Assembly: GCF_018138085.1 (NCBI RefSeq)
Contig: NZ_CP073105.1
Span: forward strand, 3,472,001-3,536,000
Origin: Stutzerimonas stutzeri
Lineage (GTDB): Bacteria > Pseudomonadota > Gammaproteobacteria > Pseudomonadales > Pseudomonadaceae
Direction: 5' to 3'
Length of the DNA: 64,000 nt
Both the position numbers and the translations under genes were made by a program. The notes beneath the pieces are model-generated. The model did not search any database. It was not told the origin of the DNA and saw nothing but the letters and a program-made list of their open reading frames with translations. This document shows positions 43,982-51,860 of this stretch, one piece after another. Within the stretch, counting starts at the first letter, position 1; each line of letters starts with the position of its first letter.

Positions 43982-45511
43982 ATGCCCTGTTCCCCCCGCC
44001 CCTGCCATTACGCGCCGCTGCCCGTCTCCTGCGCCATGCTCTTGGCCAGTCTGCTGCTGAGCGGCGGCCCGCTGCTGACTCAGACGAACGAACAGGCCCT
44101 TGCCGATCGCGATGCGCAGAACAAGCGCTGGAGCCAGGAGATGGCGCGCAAACCGATGGGCCATCCGCCGCCGGTCGATGCCAGGTACAACCACATCATT
44201 ACCTTTGGCCAATCCCTCGCTTCGGCCGCCGAAGGCTGGCCCGCGCTCTCCAAGCAACCGCGTTACGACAACCTGATGCTGGGCGACTCGGTGCGCTCGG
44301 CGACCTTCAGCGGCGCGCGCTTCATCCCGGTCGGTGAAGCGGCGTTCAAACCACTGCGAGCGGTCGTCCAGCTCAAGCGTGAGCCGAAGGTCATTCTTGA
44401 TAGCCAGGCGGTGGCGGCGCTGGAGGAGCACGCCCAGGAAGAAGGTGAATCGGTGGAAGTCGGCGCGCTGAACATGGCTCGGCACCTGTATCTGGCGAGC
44501 AAAGGCATCAAGGCCGACCCCGAGCACCTGTTCCTTGCCAGCAACGCTGCCACGTCCGGCCGTTCCATTGCGCAATTGTCCAAGGTCGGCGGCACCCATG
44601 AGTATCGCCGGGCCCTGCAGGCGGTCGACCAGGCCAAGCAGGTCGCGGACGCAGCGAATGCCAGTTACCGCATCAGCGCCTTCTTCTGGCTGCAGGGCGA
44701 ATACGACTATGCGCAGGTTCAGGGCGGGATCAACGACAAGGCCTATTACAAGCAGCGCCTGCGCCAACTGCGCAACGACCTGACGGCCGACACCGCGCAG
44801 GCCATCGCCGGGCAGCCAGACGCGCCGGCGTTCATTACCTACCAGACCGATGCCAAGTCATCGGTGGTCGATGGCAGCCTCGACATCGGCATGGCGCAGT
44901 GGGAACTCGCCCGGGAAGAGCCCAGCTGGTACCTCGCCGGCCCGGTCTACCCCTACGTGGACAAGGGAACGCACCTGTCCGCCAATGGCTATCGCTGGTT
45001 CGGCCAGATGCTCGGCAAGGTCTATCACCAGGTGGTGGTCGAGCGCCGCAACTGGCAGCCGCTGTCGCCGCTCGGCGCCTCGGTCGAAGGTCGGGAGGTG
45101 TTCATCGACTTCCACGTGCCCTCCCCGCCCCTGGCCTTCGACCAGCCCTACCTGGGTTACCAGCAGCGAATGATCGAAAACCGCGGCTTCACGTTGAGCG
45201 ATGCGCAGGGTGAGGTGCCGATCGAAGCGGTCGATCTGGTCGCCGACACCGTGGTGCGCCTGACCGCTGGACGCGAGCTGGTCGGCACTCCGCGCATCCG
45301 CTATGCCAGCCACGCCGTGGGCGGTGCGGGCGAGTTGCGCGACAGCGACCCGACCCGGGCCGACGCCCGCTATGAATACCTGCCGGCTGAAGGCATGCCG
45401 GACGAGGCGAATATCGCTGCGCTGGTCGACGCCCCCTACCCGCTACACAACTGGAGCATCTCCTTCGAGATCCAGGCGCGCCGGGACGACACCGACCAGG
45501 CCCCGCACTGA
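43982..45511 (+). CDS. Exported SASA/SGNH-like esterase
   Basis: 509 aa. N-terminal hydrophobic signal segment (residues about 14-30: VSCAMLLASLLLSGGPLL). The mature protein has ITFGQSLASAAEGWP, equivalent to the GQS nucleophile block of sialate-O-acetylesterase (SASA) proteins, FFWLQGEYDY (block like WxQGExD) and KGTHLSANGYRWFG (catalytic Asp/His region). Predicted to remove acyl groups from an extracellular sugar or polymer. It is 102 bp after the kinase gene; whether it belongs to that operon is unclear. The C-terminal part is beta-rich (LVADTVVRLTAGRELVG) with no named domain. Confidence 0.65.
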   Translation: MPCSPRPCHYAPLPVSCAMLLASLLLSGGPLLTQTNEQALADRDAQNKRWSQEMARKPMGHPPPVDARYNHIITFGQSLASAAEGWPALSKQPRYDNLMLGDSVRSATFSGARFIPVGEAAFKPLRAVVQLKREPKVILDSQAVAALEEHAQEEGESVEVGALNMARHLYLASKGIKADPEHLFLASNAATSGRSIAQLSKVGGTHEYRRALQAVDQAKQVADAANASYRISAFFWLQGEYDYAQVQGGINDKAYYKQRLRQLRNDLTADTAQAIAGQPDAPAFITYQTDAKSSVVDGSLDIGMAQWELAREEPSWYLAGPVYPYVDKGTHLSANGYRWFGQMLGKVYHQVVVERRNWQPLSPLGASVEGREVFIDFHVPSPPLAFDQPYLGYQQRMIENRGFTLSDAQGEVPIEAVDLVADTVVRLTAGRELVGTPRIRYASHAVGGAGELRDSDPTRADARYEYLPAEGMPDEANIAALVDAPYPLHNWSISFEIQARRDDTDQAPH

Positions 45512-45529
45512 CCGATCGGGTGCAGCGCT

Positions 45530-46447
45530 TCAGGCGATACTGCGCAGGCGCGCCCGATCCTTCACCGGCGAGGCGCCGAATAGCCGGCTGTATTCGCGAC
45601 TGAACTGCGAAGGACTCTCGTAGCCGACCCGATAGCCGACCACCGACACGTCCAGCCCCTCGGCCAACAGCAGACGCCGGGCCTCTTGCAGGCGGAGCTG
45701 CTTCTGGTACTGCAGCGGACTCATGGCGGTCAGCGCCTTGAAGCGGTGGTGCAGGCTCGAGCTGCTGAGGTTGACACGCCGGGCCAGTTCATCGATGCGC
45801 AGCGGCTCAACGTAGTTGCGGTTGAGCCATTCGATGGCGTCGTTGACCCGGTGCGACTGGCTGCCCTGCAGCGCGACGGCCTGCAGGTGCCGGCCCTGGG
45901 GACCACGCAGCAGGCGGTAAAAGATCTCGCGCAGGACCAGCGGTGCCAGCACGGGAATGTCCTTCGGGCTGCCGAGCAACCGGACCAGGCGCACGGTGGC
46001 CTCGAGCAACGGCGCGTCGATGCGGTCGACGTACATACCGCGGCCGTCCGGCTCGACGCCCGAGGCGAGTGGCTCTGTTTCGTTGAGCAGGCCGCTGATC
46101 AGGGTCGGATCGATGTCCAGGCGGATGCAGATATAGGGCTCTTCCGGGCACGCCCGCACCACGCAACCTGCCACCGGCAGGGTTACCGACACCACCAGAT
46201 AATGCAGCGGATCGTACGTATACAGTTCGTCCGCCAGACGTACTTCCTTGCCACCCTGAACGATGATGCATAGCGCCGGCTTGTGTACGCCGTAGGTCAT
46301 GTCGCCGGGGCGCTCGCAGCGGATCAGGTAGAGCGGATCGATGGCGGTCGGGTGCATGCCGTCACCCTCGACGAAGCGCTCGACCAGCTGTGCCAGCTCG
46401 GCGCGCTGGGCGCTGGTGTCGTCATGGGGGGATACGAAGGAATTCAT
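45530..46447 (-). CDS. AraC-family regulator
   Basis: 305 aa. N-terminal AraC_N cupin-like sensor (CIIVQGGKEVRLADELYTYD, HYLVVSVTLPVAG), C-terminal double HTH: INDELARR-type first helix (IDELARRVNLSSSSLHHRFK) and second (VGYRVGYESPSQFSREYSRL). Typical length. Members with this sensor commonly control oxidoreductase genes next to them. Convergent with the esterase, divergent from nothing obvious. Target not clear; it does not resemble AlcR of the alcaligin locus. Confidence 0.9.
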   Translation of the reverse strand: MNSFVSPHDDTSAQRAELAQLVERFVEGDGMHPTAIDPLYLIRCERPGDMTYGVHKPALCIIVQGGKEVRLADELYTYDPLHYLVVSVTLPVAGCVVRACPEEPYICIRLDIDPTLISGLLNETEPLASGVEPDGRGMYVDRIDAPLLEATVRLVRLLGSPKDIPVLAPLVLREIFYRLLRGPQGRHLQAVALQGSQSHRVNDAIEWLNRNYVEPLRIDELARRVNLSSSSLHHRFKALTAMSPLQYQKQLRLQEARRLLLAEGLDVSVVGYRVGYESPSQFSREYSRLFGASPVKDRARLRSIA

Positions 46448-46643
46448 GGAACTAGCCTTCCTGAGTAGCGAAGGCGGAAAGCTTAGCAGCTCGGTGAGCG
46501 TTAGCAGTTAATCCAGGCGTACGCCCGTCGTGCCATCTCGGCTCGCCCGGCCATCGCAGATCAGGCCGTTCGCGAGCGAACCAGGCAGATTACCGCCGCC
46601 ATCAGGGTTACCGCCCGCCAATCGCGCGGGCTGCAGACAACAA

Positions 46644-46662
46644 CGCCGGCACGGGGCCGGCG
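46644..46662 (-). terminator. Hairpin terminator after the DUF2383 gene
   Basis: CGCCGGC (46644-46650), 5-base loop, GCCGGCG (46656-46662). Read leftward the stem is followed by TTGTTGT, so it most likely stops the leftward DUF2383 transcript. Confidence 0.55.
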
Positions 46663-46681
46663 CTGTCTGACTGCCTTGCGA

Positions 46682-47134
46682 TCAGCTGCGGGCGCGTTCG
46701 GCGTCGCGCAGGGCCTTGACCTGGTCGTGGTTGCGCTGCACGCCTTGCAGCTGGCGTTCGACCACCGCACGGACCTCCGGCGGCAATTCCTTCTCCAGCG
46801 CCTTGCGATAGCTCTTCAACGCCACGTCTTCGCCACGCTCGCACTCGTTGAGAATGGCCTCGTCATTTTTGCCGGTAATGCTCGTCTTCAGGTCGACCCA
46901 GCGCCGGTGCATGTCGCCGGCCATGCTGGTCCCGGTCTCCGGATCGCCACCCAACGTACGGACCAACTCCTGCAGTTCGGTCGCGGCCGTGGCGCAGTCC
47001 TGGGCACGCTGGGTCATGGTGGTCTTCAGTTGCGGGCTTTTCAGATCTTCGGCGCATTCGCGGAAGCCCTTCTCGCCGTCCTTGCAGGTTTCGATCAGAT
47101 CGTTGAGTACGGAAACGGTGTCTTCGGTATCCAT
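46682..47134 (-). CDS. PA2169-type four-helix-bundle protein (DUF2383)
   Basis: 150 aa, strong GAGGAGG ribosome site. Helical throughout: MDTEDTVSVLNDLIETCKDG, then GFRECAEDLKSPQLKTTMTQ, ELQELVRTLGG and ESYRKALEKELPPEVRAVVE-like segments. This is the ferritin-like four-helix family of about 150 residues found in pseudomonads and tied to stress or anaerobic growth. No metal-binding ExxH pair is apparent. Monocistronic. Confidence 0.82.
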   Translation of the reverse strand: MDTEDTVSVLNDLIETCKDGEKGFRECAEDLKSPQLKTTMTQRAQDCATAATELQELVRTLGGDPETGTSMAGDMHRRWVDLKTSITGKNDEAILNECERGEDVALKSYRKALEKELPPEVRAVVERQLQGVQRNHDQVKALRDAERARS

Positions 47135-47287
47135 GCAACAGTCCTCCTCGGAGATTGATAACGGCCGGGAAAGCCACGGCCAACCTGTTCAGTCGACTGC
47201 GCCGTTTCGATAAAGGTTCAGGTCGGCAGCCCGACGGAGCGCACGCTCGCGAGACCAAATACCGCATTATCCAAGCGAACGCAGATT

Positions 47288-47306
47288 TGAATAATTCTCA
47301 ATAACA
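47288..47306. promoter_or_regulatory. Fur-box-like site upstream of the ferric reductase
   Basis: TGAATAATTCTCAATAACA; its complement reads TTATTGAGAATTATTCA, matching the core GAGAATTATT of many Fur boxes. It lies about 45-60 bp before the reductase start, in promoter position, and the downstream genes are iron-uptake genes. Confidence 0.55.
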
Positions 47307-47349
47307 GCCGTACACTGGTCGCATCTGTAACCGCGGACCGGCTCGTTCT

Positions 47350-48111
47350 ATGTCCCAGGATCACCAGGATCACCAGGATCTCCTTCGACTGCTGCACCTC
47401 GCGGCCCGGGCATTGCCAGGATTGGCCGGCGAGATCGGAACTGCCGAAGATCACCAGCTGATCTGCGGCAGTCCCGGCAATGCAGCACGCGTTTCGGCGC
47501 TGCACTGCTACTGGCAGCAGTCGCACCCCGAAGCGGGCCCGCACTACTGGTCCGCGCGCAGCTGGTCGCTGCTGATCTGGCAGCCCATCTACCTCAGCCT
47601 GCTGGCCGTCCATCTCGGCGGACGCGCGCCCTGCCTCGCCCAGATGGGGCAGTCGGTCATGGCCGGCTCGGTACATGGCTTTCGTCTGCCGCCGCACTGT
47701 CCGTACGGGGGCGATCAGTCTGCGTTGATCGCCTGCGCCAGCGCGCAGCTCCAGGCCTTCGTCGACACCCAGCTGGAGGAATTCAACGCGGTCGCCGCCA
47801 TCTACCCGAAAATGGCGCGGCTGCTGGTAGCCGATTGCGTGCGCGCCGCGCTGTTGCTGGCGCAACGGCACGCGCCGGTCGGCGATGACGCCTTGCTGGA
47901 AGCCGAGCGGCACTGGCTCGACGCCCTGGCATTGCCTGGCGGCGGCGCGCTGGTGCCGCTGGAACTGGAGGATGGCCTGCACTGCCTGGGAATGGGGCGC
48001 AAGGTCTGTTGTCAGCATTTCCGCCGCGTCGATGGCGAGCTGTGCGCCAGCTGTCCGAAGCTTGGCAAGGACGAGCGGCTGCAACGCCTGCGCGAGGCCG
48101 CGTCGTGCTGA
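47350..48111 (+). CDS. FhuF-like siderophore ferric-iron reductase
   Basis: 253 aa. The diagnostic C-terminal cluster is VCCQHFRRVDGELCASCPK (Cys-Cys-x10-Cys-x2-Cys), which holds a [2Fe-2S] centre in FhuF and relatives. The N-terminal part (WSLLIWQPIYLSLLAVHL, MGQSVMAGSVHGFRLP) fits the siderophore-iron reductase subgroup. It removes iron from imported ferric hydroxamates in the cytoplasm. Its stop overlaps the start of the ABC ATPase gene, so it heads the import operon. A Fur-like box lies upstream. Confidence 0.85.
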   Translation: MSQDHQDHQDLLRLLHLAARALPGLAGEIGTAEDHQLICGSPGNAARVSALHCYWQQSHPEAGPHYWSARSWSLLIWQPIYLSLLAVHLGGRAPCLAQMGQSVMAGSVHGFRLPPHCPYGGDQSALIACASAQLQAFVDTQLEEFNAVAAIYPKMARLLVADCVRAALLLAQRHAPVGDDALLEAERHWLDALALPGGGALVPLELEDGLHCLGMGRKVCCQHFRRVDGELCASCPKLGKDERLQRLREAASC

Positions 48112-48872
48112 GCCTGGTGGACATCGAGGTGCGCCGCGATGAACGCACGGTGCTGGCGGTCGACAGGCTCGAGCTGGGTGCCGGAAGCTTCACCGCGATC
48201 CTCGGCCATAACGGCTCGGGCAAATCCACCCTGATGAACCTGATCGCCCGGCAGTTCGCCCCGGACCGCGGCGCCATCCTGCTCGACGGCAAGCCGCTGG
48301 CGAGCTACCGGCAGCGTGCCTTTGCCCGCAAGGTCGCCTTTCTGCCGCAACACCTGCCGGACGTCGCCGGGCTCAAGGTGCGCGAGCTGGTTCGTCTCGG
48401 CCGGTTTCCCTGGCGCGGTCTGCTGGCGCCCTGGCAGGCCGAAGATGAACGGGCCATCGACCGTGCACTCGAGCAGACCGATATCGCCGGCTACGCCGAG
48501 CACCTGGCCGACAGCCTTTCCGGCGGCGAGCGCCAGCGCGCCTGGATCGCCATGCTGTTGGCCCAGCAAGCGCCTTTGCTGCTGCTCGACGAACCCACCT
48601 CGGCGCTCGATCTCGCGCACCAATACCAGCTGATGAATCTGCTGCACGCGCTGAATCGCGACACCGGCCGGGCCATCGTGGCGATCCTGCACGACGTTAA
48701 CCTGGCCGCACGCTTTGCCGATCGCATCGTTGCGCTCAAGCGCGGGCGTCTGTTCTTCGACGGAACGCCCGAGCAGCTATTGTCCCCGGAGCGCCTCAGC
48801 GCGCTGTATGACGTCGGCATCCATCTGATCGAACAGCCGGGGCAGGCGCGCCGGATCGCCGTGGTGAGCTAG
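48105..48872 (+). CDS. Ferric-siderophore ABC transporter ATPase (FhuC/FepC-like)
   Basis: 255 aa from a GTG at 48105, overlapping the reductase by 7 bases with GAGG eight bases upstream. Walker A GHNGSGKST, Q-loop FLPQHLP, signature LSGGERQRAW, Walker B LLLLDEPTSALD, H-loop ILHDVN. Energises uptake of ferric siderophore across the inner membrane with the downstream permease and binding protein. The upstream portion of the same open frame is not family-like, which supports the GTG start. Confidence 0.92.
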   Translation: MLSLVDIEVRRDERTVLAVDRLELGAGSFTAILGHNGSGKSTLMNLIARQFAPDRGAILLDGKPLASYRQRAFARKVAFLPQHLPDVAGLKVRELVRLGRFPWRGLLAPWQAEDERAIDRALEQTDIAGYAEHLADSLSGGERQRAWIAMLLAQQAPLLLLDEPTSALDLAHQYQLMNLLHALNRDTGRAIVAILHDVNLAARFADRIVALKRGRLFFDGTPEQLLSPERLSALYDVGIHLIEQPGQARRIAVVS

Positions 48873-50875
48873 TGCAGGCGGTGATGACCGACAGGCTGAT
48901 GCCGTCTGCCGCGATATCGGGGCGCTACCTCGCCACGCTCACCGGCCTGGCTCTGCTCGCCGTGCTGCACCTGAACCTGGGCATGACGCACTGGTCACCG
49001 GCGCAATGGTCGCTCCGGCCACCGGCTGCGGGCAGCTTCGATGCGCTGGAGTTCGGCCTGTCGGTATTGCCCCGTCTGGCCATGGCCGTGCTCGTCGGCG
49101 CCGCGCTCGGGCTGTCCGGCAGCGTGATGCAACAGCTGACGCAGAACCGCCTCGCCTCGCCCATGACCCTGGGTGCCGCATCCGGCGCCTGGCTCGGTTT
49201 GACGGTCATGGCCCTGCTCTGGCCGGCACTCGCCGCGACCCACGGCCACTGGGCGGCACTCGGCGGCGCGCTTGCCGCGGTCGCGTTGGCGCTGCTGGTT
49301 GCCGGTCGTCAGGGCGCGGCGGGGTTGCCGGTGATCCTTGCGGGCATGGCGCTCAACCTGCTGCTCGGCGCCATCGCGACCGCGATCCTGCTGGTGCACA
49401 ACCAGCAGAGCCGCGGGTTGTTCATCTGGGGCGCCGGCGACCTGGGGCAGATCGATTGGCATTGGGTGCACTGGCTGTGGCCGAAACTGCTGATCGGGCT
49501 GCTGGTGGTGGCGCTCGCCCCACGCCCGCTGGCGCTCCTGCAACTGGGCGCCACCGGCGCCAGGGCGCGCGGCCTGTCGCTCTGGCCGGTGATGCTGGGG
49601 CTGTTTCTGGCCAGCCTGTGGCTCACCTCGGCGGCCATCACGGCCGTCGGGCTGATCGGCTTCATCGGTTTGATCACGCCTAACCTGGCGCGCCTGTTCG
49701 GGGCTCGCGCCTCACGGGACGAGTTGCTCTACAGCGCGTTGCTGGGCGCCGTGCTGCTGCTCGGTGCGGATACCCTGACGCTGGCGCTGAACCGCTGGTT
49801 CTCCGAGCTGATTCCCAGCGGGGCGACCGCTGCATTGATCGGCGCGCCGGCCCTGCTCTGGCTGTCGCGCCGGCAGTTGGCAGCCGAGGATCGGCAAAGC
49901 CTGGCACTGCCGCCGGGCGCCAGCGTGCTGGACCGGCAGCGATTGGCCCGCCTTTTGCTGGCCGGCGGCGCGGTCGCACTCGCCACGCTACTCGTTGCAC
50001 GCGGGCCGTCCGGCTGGACGTTCGGCTGGCCGACCGAGGCGCTCTGGACGCTGCGCTGGCCTCGGCTGCTGACTGCAATCGCGGCGGGCTGCGGCTTGGC
50101 GGTGGCCGGGATGATGCTGCAACGCCTGTTGCGCAACCCGCTGGCCAGCCCCGACATTCTCGGACTGACGGCCGGGGCGACGCTGGCCGTGGTGCTGGCG
50201 GTGATGCTGCTCGGCGCCGGCTCGATGCAGCTGATCGCCCCGATTGCCGCCTTTGCCGGCAGCCTCATGGTGCTCGGCCTGTTGCTGCTGTTCGGTCACC
50301 GCCATCAGTACTCGCCGGGCATCATGGTGCTGGTCGGCGTGTCGCTCGCCGCACTGCTCAACACCGCCCTGCAGATCGGCCTGACGCGTGGTCAGGCCGA
50401 TGCGCTGGCCTTGCTCGGCTGGCTCGCCGGCTCGACCTATCGAGTCGAAGCACGCGAGGCGATCACCTTGAGCGTTGCCGTGGCGGTGCTCATCGTCATC
50501 AGTCTCGCCTTGCAGCGAGCGCTGACGTTGATCTCTATCGGCAACGGCGTGGCGCTCAGCCGTGGGCTCGATGTGCCCCGCGCGCGCCTGGCGCTCCTGC
50601 TGCTGGTGTCGCTGCTCTGCGCGGTGGTGACCAGCCTGCTCGGGCCGGTCGCCTTTCTTGGGCTGCTGGCACCGCACATGGCCGCGCTGCTCGGCGCGCG
50701 CCGGGCCTTGCCGCAACTGCTGCTCGCGGCGCTGCTCGGCGGCTGGCTGATGCTGCTGTCGGACTGGATCGGCCGCTCGCTGCTGTTCCCGCTGGAAGTG
50801 CCGGTCGGGCTGGTGGCGTCGATCCTCTGCGGGCTGTACTTCCTTTACCTGCTGATCCGGCAGCGAGGCCGATGA
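48872..50875 (+). CDS. FhuB-like fused ferric-siderophore permease
   Basis: 667 aa, two FecCD-type permease halves in one chain, as in FhuB: the first half has LGLSGSVMQQLTQNRLASPMT, the second GLAVAGMMLQRLLRNPLASP, both followed by the LG..AGA pattern. About 20 membrane helices. A GTG at 48872 overlaps the ATPase stop (TAGTG); the ATG at 48884 is an alternative start. Stop overlaps the next start (ATGA). A fused permease normally serves hydroxamate siderophores, in keeping with the alcaligin-type genes nearby. Confidence 0.92.
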   Translation: MQAVMTDRLMPSAAISGRYLATLTGLALLAVLHLNLGMTHWSPAQWSLRPPAAGSFDALEFGLSVLPRLAMAVLVGAALGLSGSVMQQLTQNRLASPMTLGAASGAWLGLTVMALLWPALAATHGHWAALGGALAAVALALLVAGRQGAAGLPVILAGMALNLLLGAIATAILLVHNQQSRGLFIWGAGDLGQIDWHWVHWLWPKLLIGLLVVALAPRPLALLQLGATGARARGLSLWPVMLGLFLASLWLTSAAITAVGLIGFIGLITPNLARLFGARASRDELLYSALLGAVLLLGADTLTLALNRWFSELIPSGATAALIGAPALLWLSRRQLAAEDRQSLALPPGASVLDRQRLARLLLAGGAVALATLLVARGPSGWTFGWPTEALWTLRWPRLLTAIAAGCGLAVAGMMLQRLLRNPLASPDILGLTAGATLAVVLAVMLLGAGSMQLIAPIAAFAGSLMVLGLLLLFGHRHQYSPGIMVLVGVSLAALLNTALQIGLTRGQADALALLGWLAGSTYRVEAREAITLSVAVAVLIVISLALQRALTLISIGNGVALSRGLDVPRARLALLLLVSLLCAVVTSLLGPVAFLGLLAPHMAALLGARRALPQLLLAALLGGWLMLLSDWIGRSLLFPLEVPVGLVASILCGLYFLYLLIRQRGR

Positions 50876-51759
50876 GGTACTTGCCGCGCCTCATCGCGCT
50901 GTTCGGCCTGTTGCTTGCATTGTTAAGTCGTGGGGCTCACGCCGGTGAAGAGCCGCGGGTCGCGGCGCTGAGCTGGGAGCCGGTCGAGCATTTGTTGATG
51001 CTGGGCGTCGAGCCGGTGGCGGTCGCCGATGCGGATGACTACCGCGCCTGGGTGGTGCGGCCGACGTTGCCGGACTCGGTGACCCGGGTCGGTACGCGCA
51101 CCGAGCCGAACCTGGAGCTGCTGGCCCAGCTGGACCTCGACCTGATCGTGATCACCCCGCTGCTCGAAGATATGCGCGACAAGCTCGAGCGCATCGCGCC
51201 GGTGGTCTCCTACGGCGACTTCACCCAGGCGCGGGACAACTACCGGATGCAGCGCGAGAACTACCTGGCGCTGGCCGAGCGCATCGGCCGCCTCGACCGG
51301 GCCCGGGAGACGCTGGCTGCCATGGACGCACGGCTGAATACGTTGCGCGAACGGCTGCACGCCCACTTCGGCGAGACGCTACCTGCGGTCGCGGTGGTGC
51401 GTTTTTCCACGCCGACCGCGGTGCTCGTCTACGGACCGAACTCGATGCCCGCGCATGCGTTGAGCCTGCTCGGGCTGGGCAGCGCCTATGACACGCCGGT
51501 CAGCCGCTGGGGCAACCTGCAACTGCCGGTGACGGTGCTCAGCGAGATCGACCGGGGCGTGGTGCTGCACATCGAACCCTTCCCCGCCGCCGACCGCTTG
51601 TTCAGCAGCCGTCTGTGGCAGGGCATGCCGTTCGTCAGGGCGGGGCGCTTCGCCGGCATGCGCGCCGCCTGGACCCACGGTGGCGTGTTCTGCGTGCAGT
51701 TTCTCGCTGAAGCCATCACCGAAGCGCTGCTGGCGATCCCGGCTACGGCTGAGCCGTGA
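50872..51759 (+). CDS. FhuD-like ferric-siderophore periplasmic binding protein
   Basis: 295 aa. Signal peptide to about residue 24 (LLALLSRGAHA). Class III (helical backbone) binding protein: RVAALSWEPVEHLLMLGVEP, VGTRTEPNLELLAQLDLDLI and LEDMRDKLERIAPVV are typical FhuD/BtuF-type segments. Delivers ferric siderophore to the FhuB-like permease. Four-base overlap with the permease gene. Last gene of the reductase-ATPase-permease-binding protein operon, convergent with the TonB receptor. Confidence 0.9.
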   Translation: MRYLPRLIALFGLLLALLSRGAHAGEEPRVAALSWEPVEHLLMLGVEPVAVADADDYRAWVVRPTLPDSVTRVGTRTEPNLELLAQLDLDLIVITPLLEDMRDKLERIAPVVSYGDFTQARDNYRMQRENYLALAERIGRLDRARETLAAMDARLNTLRERLHAHFGETLPAVAVVRFSTPTAVLVYGPNSMPAHALSLLGLGSAYDTPVSRWGNLQLPVTVLSEIDRGVVLHIEPFPAADRLFSSRLWQGMPFVRAGRFAGMRAAWTHGGVFCVQFLAEAITEALLAIPATAEP

Positions 51760-51767
51760 AGCGGCAA

Positions 51768-51858
51768 AAAAAAGCTGCAGGCTGCAGGCAAAAGCAAAAG
51801 CCGGGGCAGTCCAACCGCCTTTGCCTGCCGCCTGAAGTCTGAAGCCTGCCGCCGTTGA
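51768..51858. repeat. Repeat-rich convergent gap
   Basis: An A8 run, a doubled GCTGCAG, inverted arms GCAGGCAAA (51784-51792) and TTTGCCTGC (51820-51828), then a doubled CTGAAG. It lies between convergent genes and probably acts as a shared terminator or is a degraded REP-like element. Copy number elsewhere cannot be judged from one window. Confidence 0.4.
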
Positions 51859-51860
51859 CG

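Noticed and set aside
43004..44767. 587-codon antisense frame spanning the kinase/esterase boundary
   Set aside because: Crosses two supported genes on the other strand; no motif.
45530..46447. AraC-family gene as AlcR, the alcaligin regulator
   Set aside because: Its N-terminal AraC_N sensor and its distance from the alc-type genes do not fit AlcR.
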